Positions 45,521 to 54,627 of a stretch of DNA of 64,000 nucleotides are shown piece by piece. The DNA lies in the NCBI RefSeq assembly GCF_004798905.1, contig NZ_SDMO01000009.1:1-64000 (forward strand). Reading direction: 5' to 3'. The number at the start of each line of letters is the position of its first letter. Position 1 is the stretch's first letter. A model generated the notes under the pieces. It was not told where the DNA came from, searched no databases, and was given only the letters and a program-made list of their open reading frames with translations. The position numbers and the translations under genes are program-made. The DNA comes from Halomonas borealis. Lineage in GTDB: Bacteria; Pseudomonadota; Gammaproteobacteria; Pseudomonadales; Halomonadaceae.

Positions 45521-46753
45521 ATGCCTGGATCTAGCGGTGGCGCCGGGCGCTCAAGCCCCGCTGCTGCCCTGGATGCGCTGCTGTCGCAGGGCGAGTCACT
45601 TCCCCTCCGGCTCGAGATCGATGCCAAGGGCGGCACCCACTACTTCCACGGCGACGGCACGCCGATGCGTGATGACGAGGCCCGCGTGCTGCGGCGGCAT
45701 GCCAGGGAGTCTCTGCGCGAGCAGCTTGAGGCCCACTGCCAACGCCTGAACGAGGATCTCGATCGATTGGGTCGTTTGCACGAGGAAACCCCGCACCCGC
45801 ACAAGAATGGCTACACCACCCAGGACTTCCCCGAAGCCCCACCACCTCCTCCGGCGCTGCGGCATCCCGCCTGGTGGCACTTTCTGTGGCCGCCGGCCAA
45901 GCGCCATGTGGAGGAGGAAAACCGTCGAAGCCAGGCGGCGTTCGATGAGGCCTACCGCGATTGGGAGTGGCGCAAGTCCGAGCATGATGCGGCAGAATTT
46001 GCTCGCCACCAGCGCGAGAGCGAGGAGGTTTGGCATGACCTCGAGGCCATGGAGCAGACCCTGCGTGAGCGGTTGGAGGAGGTTGACTGGCCCCGTGAAA
46101 CCGTCATCGACTTCGACCTCGGCAGCGATATCAGCACCATTGCCGTCGACATCGACCTGCCCGGCGAGGAGGAAATGCCAGACCGCTACTGGACTATGAC
46201 CGCCAAGCAGATCAGGCTCACGCCCCGCCGGCTCAGCGATACCCGGCAGCGTGAGCTATATCGGGACCACGTTCACGGCATCGCCTTTCGTATGCTGGGC
46301 GCGGTTTTCGCCCGCCTGCCCGCCGTGCAGGAGACGAAGGTCTCTGGCTATCGCCAGATCACCGACCCAGCCACCGGCGGCGAACGCGACCAGTACCTGT
46401 TCAGCGTCAAGGTCACTCGCGAGCAGTGGAGCAGGATCCACTTCGACAGGCTGGACCAGGTGGACGCGGTTGCCGCCATGGAGGCCTTCAAACTGCGCCG
46501 CGAGATGACCAAGACCGGTATCTTCCGTGATGTCGAGCCGTTCAGGTTGGTGTGGTTCGGCAGATATAGAAACTGCATGCTACCATGCTACCTAACACTA
46601 TTTGTTAGGTTGTGCTCGTTAGGGCACAGCGCCGCCAGGGAGGGCCGCGGGTGCCCAACGCAGCTCAGCACAAGCTTGCTCGCCAGCATGAGGCACTGTC
46701 GTCGCTCTCCACGCCGCAGCGTGAGCGCCTTGCCCACATCGACTTCACCCTGA
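45521..46753 (+). CDS. C-terminal part of the DUF4236 protein, unknown function
   Basis: This 410-residue frame continues in phase with the 56-residue DUF4236 part after the amber codon. It has a Pro-rich linker ([12 protein letters not shown]), a helical middle with [20 protein letters not shown], and a C-terminal domain [24 protein letters not shown] to [13 protein letters not shown]. The last 70 or so residues (after DVEPFR, about 46560) change character and run over the operator and start of the next gene, so the native 3' end is probably lost. Its function is unknown. Confidence 0.5.
   Translation: MPGSSGGAGRSSPAAALDALLSQGESLPLRLEIDAKGGTHYFHGDGTPMRDDEARVLRRHARESLREQLEAHCQRLNEDLDRLGRLHEETPHPHKNGYTTQDFPEAPPPPPALRHPAWWHFLWPPAKRHVEEENRRSQAAFDEAYRDWEWRKSEHDAAEFARHQRESEEVWHDLEAMEQTLRERLEEVDWPRETVIDFDLGSDISTIAVDIDLPGEEEMPDRYWTMTAKQIRLTPRRLSDTRQRELYRDHVHGIAFRMLGAVFARLPAVQETKVSGYRQITDPATGGERDQYLFSVKVTREQWSRIHFDRLDQVDAVAAMEAFKLRREMTKTGIFRDVEPFRLVWFGRYRNCMLPCYLTLFVRLCSLGHSAAREGRGCPTQLSTSLLASMRHCRRSPRRSVSALPTSTSP
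46591..46609. promoter_or_regulatory. Palindromic operator before the brxR-like gene
   Basis: A perfect inverted repeat has 7-base arms CCTAACA (46591-46597) and TGTTAGG (46603-46609) around CTATT. It lies 42 bases before GTG 46651, as expected for the autoregulatory operator of a WYL-type BREX regulator (BrxR/CapW). Confidence 0.65.
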
Positions 46754-47574
46754 TGTTCAAGGGTGAGGCAGGGCGCGGTGATCTGATCGACCGCTTTGCC
46801 ATCGCACCCACCCAGGCCACCAAGGACTTCGCCCTCTACCACGAGTTTGCCCCGGCCAACGTCGTCTACGATAAGTCCAGGCGCCTGCACGTCCGAGCCC
46901 GCTCCTTTGTTCCGCTGTTCGACTACGATACCGCCCGTACCCTGAGCACTCTGTGCCAGGGGCATGGCGATGGCTTCCTCGGCACGCTCCCGACGTCGGT
47001 GCGCTGCGAGATGCCCCATCAGCTCAACCATCCGGATCTCGCCATCGTGGCGGCGGTCAGTGAGGCGATGTACAAGGGCTGTGCGCTAGCGATTCGCTAC
47101 GTGTCGCTCTCTAGCGGCGAGACCGAGCGCGAAATCGTGCCCCATACCCTGATCGATAACGGCCTGCGATGGCATGTGCGGGCGTTCGACCGACACTCCA
47201 GTGAATTCCGCGACTTCGTTCTCACACGCCTGCTGACGGCCACTGTGCTCGAGCAGAGCCTTGCGCAGGAATATGAGGGACTGCTGAATGACCGCCAGTG
47301 GAACCGCTTCGTCGAACTTGAGTTGATACCGCATCCCGATATCGGCCAACCCGAGGCGATTGAGCGTGACTATGCCATGAGTGAAGGATGCCTGAGGTTG
47401 GAGCTGCGCGCGGCTCTAGCCGGCTACCTACTGCGTCGCTGGAATGTCGACTGCTCGCCGGACCATTCCCAGCAGGGAGCCGAGTATCAGCTGGCTCTGG
47501 CTAACGTTCAGGCGCTGTACGGGGTCAAGAATCTCCGGCTTGCACCTGGTTATCATCAGGCTGAGCCGATGTAA
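46651..47574 (+). CDS. brxR: WYL-domain transcriptional regulator, BrxR-like
   Basis: This 307-residue regulator has an N-terminal winged-helix part (about 20-95), a WYL-type domain ([37 protein letters not shown]), and a C-terminal WCX-like part. It resembles BrxR/CapW proteins that bind an upstream palindrome and repress defence operons, possibly releasing on phage-derived signals. AGGGAGGG sits before GTG 46651. brxF follows in 25 bases, so the BREX operon probably starts at or before this gene. Confidence 0.8.
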   Translation: MPNAAQHKLARQHEALSSLSTPQRERLAHIDFTLMFKGEAGRGDLIDRFAIAPTQATKDFALYHEFAPANVVYDKSRRLHVRARSFVPLFDYDTARTLSTLCQGHGDGFLGTLPTSVRCEMPHQLNHPDLAIVAAVSEAMYKGCALAIRYVSLSSGETEREIVPHTLIDNGLRWHVRAFDRHSSEFRDFVLTRLLTATVLEQSLAQEYEGLLNDRQWNRFVELELIPHPDIGQPEAIERDYAMSEGCLRLELRAALAGYLLRRWNVDCSPDHSQQGAEYQLALANVQALYGVKNLRLAPGYHQAEPM

Positions 47575-47599
47575 CGCGCCGCCATGCTGAGGGAGCTGC

Positions 47600-48067
47600 A
47601 TGCTTAAGTATCTAGAACAATCCGTAGAGGAAATTACAGCGCTTCACAGCAAGCTGCTCCTTCTGGTCGGGCCTCCGGGGAGCGGAAAAAGCCTGCTGCT
47701 GTCGAAACTGGCAGCCACCACTAGCACCACTGTGGTGAAAGTCGGCGCGGAATTGGGTAGAAAGCTGGCCTCCTTCCCGCACAGGCAGCGAACACTGCAG
47801 GCCAATGCAATGTTGCGTGAACTGGCTAGTGCCCATGTGACTAATGATTTACTTCTGCTCGATAACATTGAGCTGCTGTTTGATCGGTCACTCAAGCTCG
47901 ACCCATTGGATTTACTAAAGCACCACGCCAAAGCACATAGAGTAGTAGCTGTTTGGCCCGGTGGGATAAGAAATGATCGACTGGTCTATGCCGAGCTGGG
48001 GCACCCGGAATATCAGGAATACAGCCTGGATAGTCTGGTTCCGTTTGAATTGAAAAAGTTTTCTTAA
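47600..48067 (+). CDS. brxF: BREX type 3 P-loop protein BrxF
   Basis: This 155-residue ATPase has Walker A GPPGSGKS (residues 24-31) and Walker B-like LLLLDNIELLF (near residue 92). It ends YPEYSLDSL-like PEYQEYSLDSLVPFELKKFS. It matches BrxF, the small P-loop protein specific to type 3 BREX, and starts the gene order F-C-X-H-Z-A. It lies 11 bases before brxC. Confidence 0.85.
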   Translation: MLKYLEQSVEEITALHSKLLLLVGPPGSGKSLLLSKLAATTSTTVVKVGAELGRKLASFPHRQRTLQANAMLRELASAHVTNDLLLLDNIELLFDRSLKLDPLDLLKHHAKAHRVVAVWPGGIRNDRLVYAELGHPEYQEYSLDSLVPFELKKFS

Positions 48068-48078
48068 AGGGGAAGTGC

Positions 48079-51000
48079 ATGCGTTACAGGGACCTCATAC
48101 AGTTTGAGCCGATTGAATCGGTCATTCAGCTACTTGACGCCAACCGTGCCGACGAAGCCAAAAAGCTGGTCTCCACCTATGTCATTTCTGACCAGATGGC
48201 CGACAGGATCGCCAAGCAGATGGTCCCGCAACTATCCTTTGACGAATCTGTAGACCACAAAGGCATGCTGGTCGTCGGTAACTACGGTACCGGTAAATCG
48301 CATTTGATGTCGGTACTATCGTTGATTGCTGAAGATGCCTCCTACCTGCCGATGGTTCAGCACCCCAAGGTGGCTGAGGCGGCCGAGGCCATCGCGGGAA
48401 AGTTCAAGGTTCACCGTGTCGAGATCTCCAGTCAGATGTCCCTGCGCGACATCGTTACACAAGAGCTGGAAATCTTCCTGGAAAATCAGGGCGTCAGTTA
48501 TGCCTTCCCAGCCGCCGATAAAGTGGTCAACAACAAGGCAGCCTTCGAGGAAATGATGGCGGCCTTCGATGAGGTTCATCCTGGCCAAGGCGTTTTGCTC
48601 GTCGTGGATGAATTCCTTGAATTTCTCCGCTCGCGGAAAGACCACGACCTGGTGCTGGATCTCTCCTTCCTGCGTGAAATCGGTGAGGTCACCAAGCACC
48701 TGCGTTTCCGCTTTGTGGCAGGTGTGCAAGAAGCCATCTTTGACAGCAGCCGCTTCCAGCATGTGTCAGACAGTCTTCGACGTGTGAACGAGCGTTTCAA
48801 CCAGGTGCTTCTGGCCCGGCAGGATGTCAGCTTTGTTGTGGCCGAGCGCTTGCTGAAGAAATCTGCTGACCAGCAGCACAAGATCCGTACCTACCTGACA
48901 TCCTTCGCCAAGTTCTACAGCAGTATGAACGAGCGTATGGATGAATATGTGCGGCTATTCCCGGTACACCCGGATTACATCAGTACTTTTGAACAGCTTG
49001 TTTTCACCGAGAAGCGTGGTGCGCTCGTCACCCTGCGTGACCAGATCCAGGACGTACTGGATGACGAGGTACCCGAAGACCGCCCCGGCCTGATTGGATT
49101 CGATCAATTCTGGGATACGGTCACATCCAACTCCGTACTTCGCTCTGACCCTAACATTGGCCCGGTGTTGAAAGTGACCGAAATCCTCGGAGAGCGGGTT
49201 CAGAAGGCTTTCACCCGCCCCGCCTATAAGCCTATGGCCACTCGGGTCATCAGAGGCCTGGCGGTCAATCGTTTGACCACCGGTGGCGATATCTATGTCC
49301 CCGTCGGCCCCACGGCGGAAGAGCTGCGCGACACCTTGTGCCTGTACCAACCGGGTATCGAGGACCTGGGCGGCGAGCCTGCTGACGACCTGCTTACTGC
49401 CGTACAGACCACGCTCCGTGAGATCGTCAAAACCGTCAATGGCCAGTTCATATCCAAAGCGCCGGACACAGAGCAGTACTATCTCGACCTGAAGAAGGAC
49501 GTCGATTACGACGCCCAAATCGAAAAACGGGCTGAAGCCCTGTCGGATGATGCGCTGGATCGTGCCTACTACAGCACCATGATGCAGCTGATGGAGTGTA
49601 CCGATGACACTGCTCACGTTACCGGCTACAAGATCTGGCAGCACCAGGTGGAATGGCAGGACAAGCGGGTTGAGCGGAATGGCTACCTATTCCTCGGCGC
49701 TCCCAATGACCGCCCGACGGCACAGCCTGAGCGAGATTTCTACATTTACTTCATCCAGCCTTTTGAGCCACCCCGGTATCCCAAAGACAATAAGCCCGAT
49801 GAAGTCTTCTTCCGGCTGAAGGGGCTGGATGAGGACATCACCCATCATCTGGCCTTCTACTCGGCTGCCCAGGAATTAGCATCAACCGCTAGTGGTGCCG
49901 CCAAGGCTGTTTATCTTGATAAAGCCAAGGACGCCCTGCGAGCCATGAGCAAGTGGCTGCAGGATAAGCAAATGACGGCCTACGAAGTCACCTACCAGGG
50001 TAAAACGAAAACCCTGCAGGAGTGGGCCAAGGGCGTTTCCATGCGCGACAAGCTGCGCCTGGGGCCGGATGAACGGGCCAACTTCCGCGACATCGTGAAT
50101 GTGACGTCCGGGCTGGTACTGAATACCCACTTTGCCGACCTGGCGCCGGAATACCCTGCTTTCTCGGTACTGGTGACCGAAGCCAACCGCAAGCAGTTGA
50201 TTGGTAATACACTCCGGGCTCTGGCCGGTGGCACACGCACCAAAGACGCCACGGCAATTCTCGACGCCTTGGAGATGCTGGACGGTGACCGCATCGAGCC
50301 TGCCCAGTCCAAGTATGCCAAAGAAGTGCTGAGCCGGCTGCAGGCCAAGGGCCATGGGCAGGTACTAAACCACAACGAGCTACTCAGCCGGGCGTCAGAC
50401 GACGAATATTTTGCCCCGCTACGCTTCCGACTGGAACCGGATCTCCTGGTCGTCATCCTCGGCGGGCTGGTCTACTCCGGCGATATCGTGTTTGCCATTA
50501 CCGGTGACAAGGTCGACTCCGGAAAAGTCTCCCTGCTTGCCGAGCGTGGCTTGGAAGAACTGAAATCCTTCAAGCACGTTGAGGCGCCTAAGGAAATCAA
50601 CGTCGTGGTGCTGCGCTCACTGTTCGAGCTGTTAGATTTGCCCTCCGGGCTGGCTCAGATGGCGACCCAAGGCAAAGAAGAGCCGGTGAAGGAGCTGCTG
50701 GATGCTGTTTCCAAACTGGTCACCCGGGTACTGACCGTCGGTACCGATCTGCACAACCGGCTTAGCTTCTGGGGGCAGTCGCTGCTGCGGGAAGAAGAAC
50801 TGCGTGATCGCCAGCAGAAACTGGATGCCCTAAAGAACTTCCTGGAGAGCCTGTCACCCTACAACACCATCGGCAAGCTCAAGAACCTGCGCATCACCCA
50901 GGCCGATATCGATGCCCAGAAACAGAATGTGGAGGTTCTGATATCCGTAGAGAAGCTGCGGGATCTGGTTGCCGAGCTGGGCCCGGTTGCATCCTACCTC

Positions 51001-51804
51001 TCCCAAGCCGAGATGGTCCTGCCTGCGAGTCACCCCTGGCTGCAGGAGGCCGAGGCCAAGCGCAAAGCGATTCTGGATAAGCTGACCGCGCACAAAGCGG
51101 CTAGTCAGGTCAGCGAATATCGCAAAGAGATGACAGCCCTCAAGCAGAGTTACATCACCGCCTATGTAGCGCTGCATACCAAGGCCCGGCTGGGTGTATC
51201 GGAGGACAAGACCAAAACCGCCCTGCGCAAAGACCCACGCATGGCCACCTTGCGTACCTTGGCAGGCATCTCCCTGATGCCGACCAGCCAGCTCGCCGCA
51301 TTTGAGGAAACCCTGGATCAGCTGAAGAGCTGTGCCTCACTGGTGGATTCCGAGCTGAAGACTAACCCGGTCTGTCCGCATTGTGGCTTCCGCCCCGCCA
51401 ACGAGCAGGGCGACCTGATGCCAGCAGCCAACGTACTCAAATCGCTGGACGATGAACTGGATCGCTTGCTGGAGAGCTGGCAACAGACACTACTGGATAA
51501 CCTCGATGACCCCATTATTCAGGCCAATCTAGAGCTTCTGAAGCCTGCACAGCGAGATCTGATTGACAGTTTCCTCAGCGCACGAACCTTGCCGGACCCG
51601 GTTACACCGGCGTTCGTAGCAGCCGTGCAGGAGGCACTATCCGGCCTGGAGAAGATTTCGGTCACCAGCGAGGACATCAAGCAGGCACTGCTCACCGGTG
51701 GCTCCCCGGCGACTCCGGAGGACCTGCGCAAGCGCTTTGAGTCGTATATTAACGAGCGTTGCAAGGGAAAAGAGAGCGGCAAGTTGCGTTTTGTGATTGA
51801 GTGA
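48079..51804 (+). CDS. brxC: BREX type 3 ATPase BrxC (DUF6079)
   Basis: This 1241-residue AAA-type ATPase is the largest BREX protein. Walker A GNYGTGKSH lies at residues 67-75 and Walker B VLLVVDEF near 172-179. It has a long central region and a CPHC motif near residue 1099 that may bind zinc. It matches the BrxC/PglY (DUF6079) family of type 3 systems. BrxC is needed for phage exclusion, probably as an assembly or motor subunit. Spacing to brxF is 11 bases and to pglX 48 bases. Confidence 0.92.
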   Translation: MRYRDLIQFEPIESVIQLLDANRADEAKKLVSTYVISDQMADRIAKQMVPQLSFDESVDHKGMLVVGNYGTGKSHLMSVLSLIAEDASYLPMVQHPKVAEAAEAIAGKFKVHRVEISSQMSLRDIVTQELEIFLENQGVSYAFPAADKVVNNKAAFEEMMAAFDEVHPGQGVLLVVDEFLEFLRSRKDHDLVLDLSFLREIGEVTKHLRFRFVAGVQEAIFDSSRFQHVSDSLRRVNERFNQVLLARQDVSFVVAERLLKKSADQQHKIRTYLTSFAKFYSSMNERMDEYVRLFPVHPDYISTFEQLVFTEKRGALVTLRDQIQDVLDDEVPEDRPGLIGFDQFWDTVTSNSVLRSDPNIGPVLKVTEILGERVQKAFTRPAYKPMATRVIRGLAVNRLTTGGDIYVPVGPTAEELRDTLCLYQPGIEDLGGEPADDLLTAVQTTLREIVKTVNGQFISKAPDTEQYYLDLKKDVDYDAQIEKRAEALSDDALDRAYYSTMMQLMECTDDTAHVTGYKIWQHQVEWQDKRVERNGYLFLGAPNDRPTAQPERDFYIYFIQPFEPPRYPKDNKPDEVFFRLKGLDEDITHHLAFYSAAQELASTASGAAKAVYLDKAKDALRAMSKWLQDKQMTAYEVTYQGKTKTLQEWAKGVSMRDKLRLGPDERANFRDIVNVTSGLVLNTHFADLAPEYPAFSVLVTEANRKQLIGNTLRALAGGTRTKDATAILDALEMLDGDRIEPAQSKYAKEVLSRLQAKGHGQVLNHNELLSRASDDEYFAPLRFRLEPDLLVVILGGLVYSGDIVFAITGDKVDSGKVSLLAERGLEELKSFKHVEAPKEINVVVLRSLFELLDLPSGLAQMATQGKEEPVKELLDAVSKLVTRVLTVGTDLHNRLSFWGQSLLREEELRDRQQKLDALKNFLESLSPYNTIGKLKNLRITQADIDAQKQNVEVLISVEKLRDLVAELGPVASYLSQAEMVLPASHPWLQEAEAKRKAILDKLTAHKAASQVSEYRKEMTALKQSYITAYVALHTKARLGVSEDKTKTALRKDPRMATLRTLAGISLMPTSQLAAFEETLDQLKSCASLVDSELKTNPVCPHCGFRPANEQGDLMPAANVLKSLDDELDRLLESWQQTLLDNLDDPIIQANLELLKPAQRDLIDSFLSARTLPDPVTPAFVAAVQEALSGLEKISVTSEDIKQALLTGGSPATPEDLRKRFESYINERCKGKESGKLRFVIE

Positions 51805-51852
51805 ACCGGTAAACCAAACAGTATCGACGTTATATTGTAGGGAAGCAGACCT

Positions 51853-54609
51853 ATGAATCAGCTTTTTGATAACCAAACACAAGAAACAGGGCCAGTAGAA
51901 TGTCTCGGGCAGACATTTCCTAGCGAGGCAGCCCGCCGGGAGCATTTCCTGAAGCTGCTGGCTGAAAAACTGAAAGAGCCTGAATTTCGCAAGCAGGAAG
52001 GTTTTCCACATGGTGGCGACAATGCCATCCTTAAGATGTCAGACCCTCCCTACTACACAGCGTGCCCCAATCCGTGGCTAAATGACTTTGTTGAGCAGTC
52101 CGGAAAGTCATATGATCCGTCAGTGAAGTACAGTCGGAAACCGCTAGCTATCGATGTTTCGGAGGGAAAAACTGATAGCTTGTATAAAGCGCATAGCTAT
52201 CATACAAAAGTCCCGCATCTAGCTATAGTCCCATCAATTCTGCACTATACTGAACCTGGCGATATTGTTCTGGATGGGTTCGCTGGTTCAGGTATGACAG
52301 GTGTGGCCGCTCAGTGGTGTGGAGCAGCTACTAAGGCTTATCGGCATGAGATTGAACTTGAATGGAATAGACAAGGCCGACCTGCGCCGAAATGGGGTGG
52401 CCGTAGAGTTATTCTTAGCGACCTTTCACCCGCAGCTACTTTTATTTCTGCAAATAATAATTTGCCATTTTCTAGTGAGGAGTATTTTAAAGAAGGGCAG
52501 GCGCTGCTTAGTGATTTATGGGAAGAAATAGGCTGGATGTATGAAACTTCACATGAAGATGGTGAGGCTGTCGGTAGGATTGATTATACAGTTTGGAGCG
52601 AGGTTTTTATTTGTCCTAGCTGCAATGCTGAGAACGTTTTCTTAAGTGCAGAAAAGGTTTCTTATAAAGGCCAGCGTGATCGTATTCTCTGTGGAACCTG
52701 CAAAGCAGAAGCGAGAAAGGAGGAGATGGAGCTTGCTAAAGAGCATTTCTTAGAAAGCGGCCAGCTACAATGGCGGCCTAAGAGGGTTCCAGTTTCAATA
52801 GTTTATAAGGTGGGGGGCAGAACTTACAAAAAAAAACCAGATGATCATGATCTTGATATATTGAAAAAAATTGAAGATTTAGAGAGCCCGGCTAATTTCC
52901 CGCATGAGGAGTTTCGTTCTTCTAAGACATTCAATGAAGGAAGGATGAGGACTACAAATACAAGAAATACTAGAAGCATTTTTTTGCCAAGAGCCGCGCA
53001 TGCGATTGCTAGATTATGGGCTCATGCCGAGAATATTTCTGAGGCGAGGCTTAGAATGAATCTGCTCTACAGTATCGAGCAGGCAATTGTTAGCATGAGT
53101 GTTTTTAATCGATATCGACCAACTGGGTATTCGCAGTTTGGTCAACACCTGACTGGTGTTTTTTACGTGGGGTCTCAACATGCAGAATGTACTCCTTGGT
53201 ATATTCTTGAAGGTAAGTTTAAGCGTGTAGAAAAGGCGTTTAGGGGGTTTCATTCTAGCCGTAATGATGCGATTATAAATACAGGGTCTTCGGCGCGGAT
53301 TAGCTGCCCTAATGATTCAGTTGATTATGTTTTTGTAGACCCGCCGTTTGGGTTCAATATTTTTTATGCTGACCTAAATAAGATTGTTGAAGCATGGCAT
53401 GCTGTGTACTCTGATGTGGCAGGAGAAGCAGTTATAGATGCATATCTGGATAAGGATATTCATGTTTACCAGAGGGTGATGCATAAGTGCTTCGCTGAGT
53501 TTCACAGAGTTCTGAAACCTGGTCGATGGATGACTGTTGTTTTTTCTAACAGTCAAGCTAAAGTCTGGAATGCTATACAAGTTGCCTTGCAAGAGGCAGG
53601 CTTCGTTGTCGCCGAGGTTAGTACTCTAGACAAAAAACAGGGTAGCTTTAAGCAGGTTACATCACCGAATGCTGTAAAGCAGGATTTGGTGATCTCTGCT
53701 TACAAGCCTAATGGCGGTCTTGAAAAGAGGCTTTCAGAGCGAGGAGCGGCTCCAGAATCAGCGTGGGATTTTGTAAGAACTCATTTGGCTCAGCTGCCCA
53801 TTTGCAAACTAAGGGGTGGTTCCCTTGAGTTTGTGGTGGAGCGTGACCCACGTCGAATTTATGACCGTATGGTGGCATGGTTTGTTCGACATGACTTTCC
53901 TGTTCCCATTTCGACTGAGGAGTTCCTCGCGGGACTTCATACTCGTTATCCAGAAAGAGACGGAATGGTTTTTCTTCCAGATCAAGTTGCTGAGTACGAT
54001 CAAAAGAGAGCTCAAGTAGCTGATGCGCCCCAATTGGAGCTCTTTGTTTCAGATGAGAGAAGTGCTATTGACTGGCTATCTGAATACTTGAAGAAACGCC
54101 CATCGACATATCAGGGGGTACACCCTGACTTTACATCACAAGTTGGCGCAGGATGGAAAAAGCATGAGGCTAAGCCAGAATTGTCTGCGTTGCTAGAAGA
54201 TAATTTTCTTATGTATGATGGAAGTTATGAGGTTCCAAGTCAGATTCATAGCTATCTATCTAGCAACCATAAGGACCTGCGTGGCTTGGAAAAAGATGAT
54301 CCACGCCTAATCGCTAAGGCCAAAGACCGCTGGTATGTTCCCGATCCCAACAAGGCCCACGACTTGGAGAAGAAGCGTGAGAGGGCGCTGCTCAAGGAAT
54401 TTCAGTCTTATCTTGAGTTCACGGGCCGTCGGCTAAAAGAGTTTCGTCTGGAAGTGCTTAGAGCTGGTTTTAAGGATGCTTATAGCAAGAAGGATTACCA
54501 GACCATCGTGTCCATCGCCAAGAAGATCCCCGATGAGTCGCTTCAGGAAGACGAAAAGCTGTTGCTCTGGTATGACCAGGCTCTGACGCGGACAGAAAGT
54601 GACTTCTGA
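51853..54609 (+). CDS. pglX: BREX type 3 adenine-specific DNA methyltransferase PglXI (DUF1156)
   Basis: This 918-residue methylase has an N-terminal DPPYY motif (residues 64-68, in SDPPYYTACPNPW), the SAM-binding FxGxG motif as DGFAGSGMTG (residue 141 on), and a second DPPFG (496-500). A zinc-ribbon type CPSC and CGTC pair lies near residues 254-280. It should methylate a non-palindromic site and mark self DNA. This type-3 PglX carries DUF1156. The gene body is clearly more AT-rich than brxC and brxH, suggesting exchange of the specificity component. Confidence 0.92.
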   Translation: MNQLFDNQTQETGPVECLGQTFPSEAARREHFLKLLAEKLKEPEFRKQEGFPHGGDNAILKMSDPPYYTACPNPWLNDFVEQSGKSYDPSVKYSRKPLAIDVSEGKTDSLYKAHSYHTKVPHLAIVPSILHYTEPGDIVLDGFAGSGMTGVAAQWCGAATKAYRHEIELEWNRQGRPAPKWGGRRVILSDLSPAATFISANNNLPFSSEEYFKEGQALLSDLWEEIGWMYETSHEDGEAVGRIDYTVWSEVFICPSCNAENVFLSAEKVSYKGQRDRILCGTCKAEARKEEMELAKEHFLESGQLQWRPKRVPVSIVYKVGGRTYKKKPDDHDLDILKKIEDLESPANFPHEEFRSSKTFNEGRMRTTNTRNTRSIFLPRAAHAIARLWAHAENISEARLRMNLLYSIEQAIVSMSVFNRYRPTGYSQFGQHLTGVFYVGSQHAECTPWYILEGKFKRVEKAFRGFHSSRNDAIINTGSSARISCPNDSVDYVFVDPPFGFNIFYADLNKIVEAWHAVYSDVAGEAVIDAYLDKDIHVYQRVMHKCFAEFHRVLKPGRWMTVVFSNSQAKVWNAIQVALQEAGFVVAEVSTLDKKQGSFKQVTSPNAVKQDLVISAYKPNGGLEKRLSERGAAPESAWDFVRTHLAQLPICKLRGGSLEFVVERDPRRIYDRMVAWFVRHDFPVPISTEEFLAGLHTRYPERDGMVFLPDQVAEYDQKRAQVADAPQLELFVSDERSAIDWLSEYLKKRPSTYQGVHPDFTSQVGAGWKKHEAKPELSALLEDNFLMYDGSYEVPSQIHSYLSSNHKDLRGLEKDDPRLIAKAKDRWYVPDPNKAHDLEKKRERALLKEFQSYLEFTGRRLKEFRLEVLRAGFKDAYSKKDYQTIVSIAKKIPDESLQEDEKLLLWYDQALTRTESDF

Positions 54610-54627
54610 CTGGATGAAGGGGCTGGT

